From JAIYDQ01 sp034408855 (GTDB lineage: Bacteria > Planctomycetota > Planctomycetia > Pirellulales > Pirellulaceae), in contig JAWXCK010000283.1 of NCBI GenBank assembly GCA_034408855.1, positions 42,738-106,737 of the forward strand: a stretch of DNA of 64,000 nt, given 5' to 3'. Shown piece after piece: positions 56,874 to 64,000 of this stretch. The notes beneath the pieces were generated by a model that was given only the letters and a program-made list of their open reading frames with translations, ran no database searches and was not told where the DNA came from. How positions within the stretch are numbered: the stretch's first letter is position 1; each line of letters opens with the position of its first letter. A program made the position numbers and the translations under genes.

Positions 56874-59072
56874 TTATTGCTTAGTGACGCCCATTTCAAT
56901 CAGTAAATCTTCGGCTTCATAGACTATTCCGGTGATCCACAATACGTATCGGATATCGACTCCGATGGAACGACTGTAACCTGGATCCCAAGCGAAGTCG
57001 TTGATGGTTGCTTCATAGCAGCGATCAAAATTGACGCCGACCAGTTCACCGCGACGATTAAAGACTGGACTGCCCGAATTGCCGCCGGTTGTATCGGTGT
57101 CGTAAAGAATCGCGACCGGGACATCGCCTAATTTGGGATGGCGAAATGGACCGAACTCCTTGGCTCGATATTTTGCGATGACTTCTAGAGGAGTAATGAA
57201 GGGATCAACACCGGTGGTTTTTTCGATGACGCCGGTCAGAGTCGTAATCGGCGTTTTCGTCACTGCGTCCTCTGGCGAATAGCCTCGAACCCTACCAGAG
57301 GTCAGTCGCAGCGTCGCGTTGGCATCTGGAATAAAGCTTGTTTCCAAAAACTGCTGCTTGATTTCGATCAAGGAGGCATAAAGATGACTGAAACGACCTT
57401 CGCGCTCTTTTTCTGTTTCTCGCATCTTCAAGTAGGTCGGATACAAATCGATTACTCTGTTGAGGATGGGGTCGTCGAGCTTGGTAAGTTCATCCGGCGA
57501 TTTGGTTAAGCAAGATTCGACAAAAGCGAGTTCACCCAGTCGCGTTTGGTCGATCCATTGCGACGAGCGTTCGGCAATCTGGGCTGGCGAATCGATAAGC
57601 TGATTGAGGACCTTGTTTTGCAAAGCGGGCTCCTCACGTTGCAATCGTTCTAAAATTCCGGCCAGCATGATCTTATCGGTCGGAGCGTGATAGTCGCCCA
57701 TCGACGTTTTCAACTGCCGGACTGAAAGCTCCCAATTGCGATCCATGTAATTTGCTTCGCGATCAATATCGAGTTTGAGTCGCTCGACAGCCGCGTCATA
57801 AATAAAGAAACCGAACGCGGCCGCTCGGCAGGCCGTTCGAAGCTGATCGAGCAATATTTCGTATCGCGTCTCGCGAGAAACTTCCGCGTAGGCTGCGTCT
57901 AGCTCAGAAAAAATCTGTCCGTATTTACCCTTGCGAGCCGGATCGGAATCGATGAAAGCCTTCAACTGGCTTTCTTGATCGGTTCGAGTCTGTACGATGT
58001 TGGCTTTGCGAAGCCCAGTCAGTTGGCCTCGATAGCGTTTTTCGACATTGGCTAGTGAACGGATACGAGAAGCGTGCTGGATCTCGACCGCCCGCTCTTG
58101 GTTGCCGGCTTTCGTCATCACGTCGATCAGCCAGCCATACAAGTCAACGATCATCGGTAAGCGTACGTTTTGTTCATACGTTAAAAACGATGCAGTCTTA
58201 TGTCGAGCTGTCTTGCCTGGATATCCAAGCAAAAAAACGGTGTCGTTCTCGTCCACTCCTTGCGGTGCAACTTGAATAAAACGTTTAGGTTGGTACGGAA
58301 CGTTTTCTGCTGCATAGGTTGCCGACGATCCATCGGGGGCAGTATACGCTCGCATAAATGAAAAGTCGCCGGTGTGACGCGGCCACATCCAGTTATCGTG
58401 TTCGCCACCAAAATTGCCAACCGATTGCGGTGGTGCGAACGAAAGCCGAATATCTTTGAGATACGTATACAAAAAGAGGACGTAGGTCTTGCCTGCAAAC
58501 ATTTCGGCTACTTCAGCCCGAAGCCCTGAATGTTTTCTCTCGGCGGCAGCTTCGAGTTCTTTGCTCCGCTTTTCGATAGCCCGAGTGCGATCGAGAAACG
58601 ACATCTGCGGGTGAATCGCTGATAAAACATCTTCAGAAACATCGCGGTAGTCTTCGGTAACACGAACTGTGTAGTCGGGTGCCGGGATTTCATCGGTGAG
58701 ACCTACCGCTTTGAAACCGTTCAAGAGATAGTCATGTTCAGTGGTACTGGCCTTTTGAATCGCACCGTAGGCACAGTGGTGATTGGTGATAATCAATCCT
58801 TGATTGGAAACAAACGAACCAGTGCAGCCGTTGACTCGACAAACTCCGTCGACCAGACTGACGGCGTTGGGATTGAAGAGTTCGTCTGCGGTGAGTTCGA
58901 TACCCCGTTCGATCAAATTTAGTTTGCCAAGCTCGCTCATCGGGATCATTCCCTCATCAGCGACAACAGTTCGATAAATGGCAATCGAGCCCAAGAAGAC
59001 GAGCAAGCAAGCAGTGAAGTGAGACTGGCGTCGTTCGAGCTGGCGACCTTCGAGACGACATTTAGCTTTCAT
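56874..59072 (-). CDS. S46-family serine peptidase (dipeptidyl-peptidase 7/11 type)
   Basis: A 732-residue periplasmic peptidase of family S46, which removes dipeptides from peptide N-termini. The start is put at ATG 59072, which gives a signal peptide (FTACLLVFLGSIAIYRTVVA); the frame is open to 59165 inside the upstream gene. The chymotrypsin-like halves are visible: CTGSFVSNQGLIITNHHC with the catalytic His near residue 98, and TDTTGGNSGSPVFNRRGELVGVNFD with the catalytic Ser near residue 660. FGGEHDNWMWPRHTGDFSFMRAY and DTVFLLGYPGKTARH are also conserved in the family. It overlaps the preceding FAD-oxidoreductase gene by 11 bases. Such enzymes suggest use of external proteins. Confidence 0.93.
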   Translation of the reverse strand: MKAKCRLEGRQLERRQSHFTACLLVFLGSIAIYRTVVADEGMIPMSELGKLNLIERGIELTADELFNPNAVSLVDGVCRVNGCTGSFVSNQGLIITNHHCAYGAIQKASTTEHDYLLNGFKAVGLTDEIPAPDYTVRVTEDYRDVSEDVLSAIHPQMSFLDRTRAIEKRSKELEAAAERKHSGLRAEVAEMFAGKTYVLFLYTYLKDIRLSFAPPQSVGNFGGEHDNWMWPRHTGDFSFMRAYTAPDGSSATYAAENVPYQPKRFIQVAPQGVDENDTVFLLGYPGKTARHKTASFLTYEQNVRLPMIVDLYGWLIDVMTKAGNQERAVEIQHASRIRSLANVEKRYRGQLTGLRKANIVQTRTDQESQLKAFIDSDPARKGKYGQIFSELDAAYAEVSRETRYEILLDQLRTACRAAAFGFFIYDAAVERLKLDIDREANYMDRNWELSVRQLKTSMGDYHAPTDKIMLAGILERLQREEPALQNKVLNQLIDSPAQIAERSSQWIDQTRLGELAFVESCLTKSPDELTKLDDPILNRVIDLYPTYLKMRETEKEREGRFSHLYASLIEIKQQFLETSFIPDANATLRLTSGRVRGYSPEDAVTKTPITTLTGVIEKTTGVDPFITPLEVIAKYRAKEFGPFRHPKLGDVPVAILYDTDTTGGNSGSPVFNRRGELVGVNFDRCYEATINDFAWDPGYSRSIGVDIRYVLWITGIVYEAEDLLIEMGVTKQ

Positions 59073-60501
59073 GCATTTTCCGTATTTTTTGAAGAGTCGC
59101 ACTTCCTTCGCTCCACTCGACTTCATGCGGCATGCGCTTGCTTTTGGCGGCAATCGTAGCAACAACGCCAGCCGCCTCGCCCATCGCTACGGCGTTGCCG
59201 GTTACTCGGTAGCTCGAATGGGCGATGAAGTCGCCGCTGATACATCGACCCGCCATCATCAGACCATCGACGTCTCTGGCGATCAGTGCCCGCAATGGAA
59301 TGTCGTACGGTTTCGTTTTCAGTCCTCGATTGGAATAGCCAGCGGATTTATTATGCTCGGCGGAGATCGCATGGATATCGACCGAGAACGTCGGCTTCAC
59401 AACTGCGTCTGGATGCGTCACACCGCTGACGACATCCGATTGCGAGACGACGTAACGACCGCGAATGCGACGACCATCTCGGACGCCGATCTGTTCGGCG
59501 GTCGCAGCAACTTGGATCCCGTCCCAAGGGCCGCCAAGCTTTCGAAGACCTTGAATCATTCGGTTCATTTCAGCTCGCGCTCGAACGGTAGCTTCGGTAA
59601 CCGCTGCCGCATCGAATGGTTTAATGCCATACTCATGATTGAACATCGCAAGGATAAGATTGTCACGGACTTGCCATAGCGTTGGCTTACTGTACGACGG
59701 GAAATGTCCAGTCCGTTCGATTTCTTGTCGGATACGATCTTTCTTGACACCATCGTCTTCCTCCGGACCTTGCTTGTCCATCCGAACGAATTCACGCAAT
59801 GCTTCTGCATCTTTGACAACTAGCAGAGCGTTGAGCGACATCGGCTGGCAGGGACAATCTTTTTCTTCACCGATCTCCCACTCGCAGCCAGCTAAGGCAC
59901 CCAGATCACCATCGCCGGTGGTATCGATGAATACCGGAGCACGCCATGCTTGTCGACCGGATTTCGATTCGGTAACGATCGTATTCAAGCGGCGACCGTC
60001 ACGATAGGCCGCGGCAACTCGAGTATGCAGTTGAAATTGAACACCGGCTTCGACGAGCAAATCTTCCAGGAGCAGTTTCATCCCTTCGGGTTCGTAGGTC
60101 ATGTTCTTCGCTTCCGTACCACGACGGAGATTGCGCTCGGTCAGTTTATCGGTAAGCTCACGGTTGAAGCCTGGTTTATCGAAATCGATCAGCCAACCAA
60201 GTAGACCCGCCGTCCAAATTCCGCCGACACAACCACGCCATTCAAAGAGCCGGACTTTAGCACCGGCTCGGGCGGCGGAGATTGCTGCTGAAACGCCGGC
60301 CGGTCCCGCGCCGCAGACGATCACATCGGCATCGCTGATCAACGGGAGTGTCATCGACGGTTCGAGAAACTGTTTGCCATCAGGCGAAATCGACGCATGC
60401 TGCTCGGCGGCATCGAGCGAACGCGAGGAGCTTGCGCCGCTGAGGACTGTTGCGGCGCCTAAAAAAACGCGACGGTTCAGAGAGTGATGGTTGTTGGACA
60501 T
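59062..60501 (-). CDS. Tat-exported FAD-dependent oxidoreductase
   Basis: A 479-residue FAD_oxidored-type protein. The Tat leader is SLNRRVFLGAATVLSGASS. The dinucleotide-binding motif is DADVIVCGAGPAGVSAAISAARAG (near residue 58), followed by VRLFEWRGCVGGIWTAGLL. A second FAD contact appears as VFIDTTGDGDLGALAGCEWEIG. The C-terminal FAD motif is DGLMMAGRCISGDFIAHSSYRVTGNAVAMGEAAG. Family members oxidise unknown small molecules. Stop and start overlap with the S46 peptidase gene by 11 bases, so the two are co-translated. The substrate is unknown. Confidence 0.92.
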   Translation of the reverse strand: MSNNHHSLNRRVFLGAATVLSGASSSRSLDAAEQHASISPDGKQFLEPSMTLPLISDADVIVCGAGPAGVSAAISAARAGAKVRLFEWRGCVGGIWTAGLLGWLIDFDKPGFNRELTDKLTERNLRRGTEAKNMTYEPEGMKLLLEDLLVEAGVQFQLHTRVAAAYRDGRRLNTIVTESKSGRQAWRAPVFIDTTGDGDLGALAGCEWEIGEEKDCPCQPMSLNALLVVKDAEALREFVRMDKQGPEEDDGVKKDRIRQEIERTGHFPSYSKPTLWQVRDNLILAMFNHEYGIKPFDAAAVTEATVRARAEMNRMIQGLRKLGGPWDGIQVAATAEQIGVRDGRRIRGRYVVSQSDVVSGVTHPDAVVKPTFSVDIHAISAEHNKSAGYSNRGLKTKPYDIPLRALIARDVDGLMMAGRCISGDFIAHSSYRVTGNAVAMGEAAGVVATIAAKSKRMPHEVEWSEGSATLQKIRKMHES

Positions 60502-60562
60502 TTTGCAAGACTCCTGAAAGTTTCAATGTGCTGCTGCGATCGACGAATGTCGCAAGGTCAAG

Positions 60563-60640
60563 GTAGCGGAACTGCGCGTGCCGTCCGGTAAAGCGTTGAA
60601 AACCTAGCGTAACACCGGGCGGCTCGCGCCGCACCGCTAC
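60563..60640. repeat. Palindromic repeat copy between sdaA and the oxidoreductase
   Basis: A second copy of the element at 56702-56771, with the same AAAGCGTTGAAAA loop; GTAGCGG at the left end and CCGCTAC at the right end pair, as do CCGTCCGGT and ACCGGGCGG inside. It occupies the leader region before the oxidoreductase gene. Confidence 0.8.
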
Positions 60641-60727
60641 ATTTTTGGACTTGTCTTTGCAGCATTCGGTACGCTAGTCGCATTTTTCCTACTATCTTAT
60701 CACACGACTGATCAACAATGGAGTCGA

Positions 60728-62131
60728 CTAACAATTAACAACGTTCACAGCTAATCCACCGAGCGACGTTTCTTTGTACTTTGTCTGCATGTCGACGCCA
60801 GTTTGTCGCATCGTTTCGATCACACCATCAAGCGATACGCGATGGCTCCCGTCGCCATAGAGTACCGCAAGACGAGCGGCATTGACCGCCTTGACGGCTC
60901 CCATGGTGTTGCGTTCGATGCAAGGAACTTGGACCAAGCCGCGAACTGGATCGCACGTCAGGCCGAGACAATGTTCCATTCCGATCTCGGCGGCATTTTC
61001 AATTTGGCTTGCCGTGCCACCCATGCATGCCGCAAGTCCGCCAGCAGCCATCGAACAGGCCACCCCCACTTCGCCTTGACATCCCATCTCGGCTGCCGAA
61101 AGGGATGCGTTGCGTTTGTAGAGCAAGCCGATTGCGCCTGCCGTTTTGAGAAACCGATGAATTCCGGCCTGATCGCTGCCAGGATAAAATTTTGCGTAAT
61201 AAGAAAGGACAGCAGGAATTACTCCAGCAGCTCCATTCGTCGGTGCCGTAACCACTCGACCTCCGGCTGCATTTTCTTCGTTGACTGCCAAAGCAAAAAG
61301 ACTAACCCAGTCCAACTGTATTAATGGATCGGCCGCTGAACTTTGATGGCCGTTGATGCCGTTCGATTCCGCTAGCTTTCGAGCAATTTTCGGAGCGCGT
61401 CGTACGACGCCTAAGCCGCCAGGAAGAATCCCTTCCGATTCACATCCTCGCTGGATGCACTCTTGCATGACTTGCCAAAGTCGATCAAGCCCGTCAGCAA
61501 TCTCGGTGTCGGTTCGCCATGTTAACTCGTTTTGATGCACCAATTGATCAACCGTCAGATTGTTTTTTTGGCACATGCCCATCAGCTCGTCAGCCGAGGT
61601 AAATGGATAGGGCGGTAACGCGTTACCCGTTGATGTATTCTTTGACACATCAAGATCGGTTTCGTCATCGCGAAGTACAAAGCCACCACCGATCGAGTAG
61701 AAAGTACGCTCAAGTACGCAATTTGAATCACGATTCCAGACAGAAAAGCGAAGGCCGTTTGGATGAAAAGGTAGTACTTGATCGCGATGAAACAAAATGT
61801 CACGTTGTTCGATGAAATCAATCGTTGTGGTGCCAGCCAACGATAAGTGTTTCGAACTGCGTATATCGGAAATCAGTTGCTGCATCGATTCGATATCGAC
61901 CGTCGCTGGATGCAGGCCAGCCAATCCTGCGATGACGGCGTTATCGGTTCCGTGTCCGATACCCGTCAAGGCTAACGAGCCGTAGAGTTCGACCGATATG
62001 CGTTCGAGATCGACATCGATTTTCAATGCGTGCAACTCTTGCGCGAATCGCAGAGCAGCAATCATCGGGCCGACGGTGTGAGAGCTCGATGGTCCGATTC
62101 CTATTTTGAAAAGATCAAAAATACTATGCAT
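60728..62131 (-). CDS. sdaA: L-serine ammonia-lyase (iron-sulfur type)
   Basis: SdaA deaminates L-serine to pyruvate and ammonia using a [4Fe-4S] cluster. The start is ATG 62131 (HSIFDLFKIGIGPSSSHTVG), giving 467 residues like E. coli SdaA (454). Family motifs are GPSSSHTVGPM, ELYGSLALTGIGHGTDNAVI, VTAPTNGAAGVIPAVL, GCQGEVGVACSMAAGGLAACMGG and CLGLTCDPVRGLVQVPCIERN, the last two supplying the cluster cysteines. It is the single-chain form with alpha and beta halves fused. Its start overlaps the stop of the metallophosphoesterase gene by eight bases (62124-62131), so the message is shared. Confidence 0.95.
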   Translation of the reverse strand: MHSIFDLFKIGIGPSSSHTVGPMIAALRFAQELHALKIDVDLERISVELYGSLALTGIGHGTDNAVIAGLAGLHPATVDIESMQQLISDIRSSKHLSLAGTTTIDFIEQRDILFHRDQVLPFHPNGLRFSVWNRDSNCVLERTFYSIGGGFVLRDDETDLDVSKNTSTGNALPPYPFTSADELMGMCQKNNLTVDQLVHQNELTWRTDTEIADGLDRLWQVMQECIQRGCESEGILPGGLGVVRRAPKIARKLAESNGINGHQSSAADPLIQLDWVSLFALAVNEENAAGGRVVTAPTNGAAGVIPAVLSYYAKFYPGSDQAGIHRFLKTAGAIGLLYKRNASLSAAEMGCQGEVGVACSMAAGGLAACMGGTASQIENAAEIGMEHCLGLTCDPVRGLVQVPCIERNTMGAVKAVNAARLAVLYGDGSHRVSLDGVIETMRQTGVDMQTKYKETSLGGLAVNVVNC

Positions 62132-63866
62132 GTTCCAGGCTGACGCAAAGTCGACGACCCCTTCGCACAAGAATCGTCGACAGGGCGATTCCGGCAAGGA
62201 TGGCCGAGGAGGGTTCTGGAACGGCGGAAATGTATTCGACATCGAGCCGTGGACGAAACGCGGCGGCTGTCGAATCGCTTGAACTGAACCCGACACCGTT
62301 GGTGCCACTGGCAAGAAAATTGAGTAACCAGCCACGGTTCACATCGCCGTTGGCCCACGCCCGAAGACTCTTAGTGACATCTAACGAAAAAGCACCAACT
62401 CCAACATTGGTCGCCGAACTTCCACCTGAATTGCCGGTACCGACCGTGACGTCGTAATTTCCGGCTAAGGCAGCTTCAATCCCATCCGAGGAAACGCCAT
62501 CGACAAGCGAAGACCACGTAGAAGTATCTTGCCAATCGGCGAGCATCTGATAGACCGACAAGCCTGATCCGGCATTCGTGACGTCGATATTCAATGTTGC
62601 CGAAGCAATCTCCGCATTCATCGGAATCTGTCCTGCACTCAATCCGAATAGCTGATCAAAACGGAGAAGAACTTGCGTTGCCTGTCCACCAGCATCCAAT
62701 GAATCAACGGTGATCGTAGTCGCTGAGCCAAATGAGACTCCAGGTGCGCTTTGGCTGAGCTGCGTGTCTTGGGCAAACATATATCCGTTTGAATTGCCCT
62801 TGCTGAATGAAGTGCTCGCTAAAACATTTCCTGGCGACACCAAGGTAAAGTGGTCTAATAACTTTCCGTTTGCCTGGAAATGCTTCTGCGTATAGTGAGT
62901 ACTGTTAGCTTCTGCAATCGAAAAGCCATTGTACGATCTTCCACCTTCGGCGGTGACGACCGACGGGTCTGTTGTATCTCGAAATACCGTCTGGGCGGTG
63001 CCGGACAAGACTGGCGCGTCGAATCCGCGAGTGGACTGGCCGCCGGATCCTTCTAGCACATACTGCTGCCCCGTGGCGGGTGTTACCGTTCTTTCGTAGC
63101 TGTGCGCATGACCGTTGTAGATGACCTGCGCCGTATTGCTACCTGATGAAAACCCCCATTGCATATATGGATTGCTGGAATGGTCGCCGCTGGTTGCTTC
63201 GGTCGAATAAGAGGGATGATGAAAGGTTACGACATTCCATGTGCTGGTAGATGCTGCCAAGGCGTTGTTGAACCACGTTCGCTGCGGCGATCCGATTGCT
63301 TGACCGCCACCGAGAGCCGAGCTATCTCGCGTGTCCGAACTGAGCACGAAGGTATGCACATCGCCGCGCACGAAATCATAAAAGCGTTCATTACCGGAAC
63401 TCGACGATATAGCCGAGTCATTGCTGTTGGTCAAATCGAAGTAGTTTCTGTAATTCTGCAAAAGCGAGCCGCCAGCGGTATCGACATCATGATTGCCCGC
63501 CGACGGGTAAAAATTATTGATCGTCGCCGTTCCGGTTGCGCTGGCCGACCCTTTTATGTATGCTCCATATAGATTTCCGATGGCGTTATCGAATTCGGCC
63601 GTCGTCCCGCCGGTGGTGTAAATATTGTCGCCGGTGGTCGCAATCCAAGTTGGTTTCATCGTACTCAATCGCGTTGCGACGTTGGTCGCTGTCGACGACA
63701 GGTTGCCAAAATCGCCGATGATCGCAAAGCGTTCTTGTGCGTGAAGAGAGCTCGATAAGTACGTCGCGACAACAATCGTCGCAGCAACAATCGTTAGGAA
63801 GTGTTCTATACGACCATTGCGAAGCGCAATAATGCGATTTAAAAAGAATTGAGGCGTGTAATTCAT
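62124..63866 (-). CDS. Metallophosphoesterase with DNRLRE-like domain and PEP-CTERM sorting signal
   Basis: A 580-residue exported protein. The signal peptide is IEHFLTIVAATIVVATYLSSSLHA. The purple-acid-phosphatase-like metallophosphoesterase domain (about 47-290) has the ligands in FAIIGDFG, IATTGDNIYT, SAGNHDVDT, VVTFHHPS and YNGHAHSYERT. A second domain (about 340-545) fits DNRLRE-type beta-sandwiches with GSGLSVYQMLADWQDTSTWSSL. The C-terminus VPEPSSAILAGIALSTILVRRGRR is a PEP-CTERM signal (Pro-Glu-Pro, hydrophobic helix, Arg cluster), implying sorting to the surface. The gene runs into sdaA with an eight-base overlap. It is the last complete gene of the window; about 134 bases remain beyond its start. 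Confidence 0.92.
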   Translation of the reverse strand: MNYTPQFFLNRIIALRNGRIEHFLTIVAATIVVATYLSSSLHAQERFAIIGDFGNLSSTATNVATRLSTMKPTWIATTGDNIYTTGGTTAEFDNAIGNLYGAYIKGSASATGTATINNFYPSAGNHDVDTAGGSLLQNYRNYFDLTNSNDSAISSSSGNERFYDFVRGDVHTFVLSSDTRDSSALGGGQAIGSPQRTWFNNALAASTSTWNVVTFHHPSYSTEATSGDHSSNPYMQWGFSSGSNTAQVIYNGHAHSYERTVTPATGQQYVLEGSGGQSTRGFDAPVLSGTAQTVFRDTTDPSVVTAEGGRSYNGFSIAEANSTHYTQKHFQANGKLLDHFTLVSPGNVLASTSFSKGNSNGYMFAQDTQLSQSAPGVSFGSATTITVDSLDAGGQATQVLLRFDQLFGLSAGQIPMNAEIASATLNIDVTNAGSGLSVYQMLADWQDTSTWSSLVDGVSSDGIEAALAGNYDVTVGTGNSGGSSATNVGVGAFSLDVTKSLRAWANGDVNRGWLLNFLASGTNGVGFSSSDSTAAAFRPRLDVEYISAVPEPSSAILAGIALSTILVRRGRRLCVSLEHA

Positions 63867-63906
63867 AGCTAGACTTCTCAGTAGGCAAGCAGGTTACTTT
63901 GAATCG

Positions 63907-63991
63907 TTCGATAAATAAGTGTCCGGTACCTTTTGCCGGAACGGCCCTTCGGGTGCTTTGCACAAAAGGTACCGGACACTTATTTATCGAT
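63907..63991. repeat. Near-perfect long inverted repeat at the window edge
   Basis: The arms 63908-63935 and 63963-63990 are perfect 28-base reverse complements, with a 27-base loop containing a small GCCC/GGGT hairpin. The core GTGTCCGGTACC recalls GTGTCGGACACC at 35213-35225. It sits about 40 bases upstream of the metallophosphoesterase start, on the side away from the gene. Confidence 0.9.
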
Positions 63992-64000
63992 CATTACTTA

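Overview
The window reads as chromosomal DNA from a planctomycete, most likely of the Pirellulales/Rhodopirellula type. The lineage markers are two sets of DUF1501 plus cytochrome-like DUF1549/DUF1553 genes, several twin-arginine (Tat) signal proteins of the Gfo/Idh/MocA type, an iduronate-2-sulfatase-like sulfatase, a PEP-CTERM protein, a planctomycete-style EF-Tu and many short palindromic repeats. lpxB indicates a lipid A-bearing outer membrane. All names come from reading motifs and overall similarity; no database search was run.

Layout. 1-0.8 kb: a two-gene cassette of a 79-residue protein and a retropepsin-like protease, apparently leaderless. 0.9-12.5 kb: secreted and periplasmic proteins, namely DUF1501, a DUF1549/DUF1553 cytochrome-like protein with an embedded discoidin-like region, a Tat-exported oxidoreductase, then a second DUF1549/DUF1553 - DUF1501 - PPC-domain group whose last gene carries a palindromic element in its 5' end. 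12.5-13.1 kb: a decayed HigBA-type toxin-antitoxin locus with a consensus promoter, a toxin stump and an intact antitoxin. 13.1-18.2 kb: a minus-strand operon of a PQQ-type beta-propeller, a YjhG/YagF sugar-acid dehydratase and an amidohydrolase. 18.4-22.5 kb: glmS with two uncharacterised partners, and a soluble histidine kinase. 22.6-34.5 kb: a small conserved-looking protein, lpxB, a second Tat oxidoreductase, a giant membrane protein with a 480-residue low-complexity stretch, two exported proteins of unknown role, and an acyl-ACP/CoA synthetase. 34.5-35.3 kb: a REP-associated tyrosine transposase next to palindromic repeats.

35.3-49.5 kb is the information-processing core, all on the minus strand. 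In transcription order it is tRNA-Thr(TGT), tRNA-Tyr(GTA), tRNA-Gly(TCC), tRNA-Thr(GGT), tuf, tRNA-Trp(CCA), secE, nusG, rplK, rplA, rplJ, rplL, rpoB, rpoC. The first five genes have the same order and anticodons as the E. coli tufB operon. A 537-base rplL-rpoB gap holds a strong hairpin and a possible internal promoter.

49.7-64 kb: an esterase and a sulfatase, aspartate ammonia-lyase, a sodium:solute symporter with a large soluble insertion, an ECF sigma factor, an S46 peptidase overlapping a FAD-dependent oxidoreductase, L-serine dehydratase overlapping a PEP-CTERM metallophosphoesterase, and a near-perfect inverted repeat at the right edge.

The least explained items are the protease cassette, the toxin-antitoxin remnant, and the palindromic repeat families. 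Two repeat copies are translated in frame inside otherwise normal genes.
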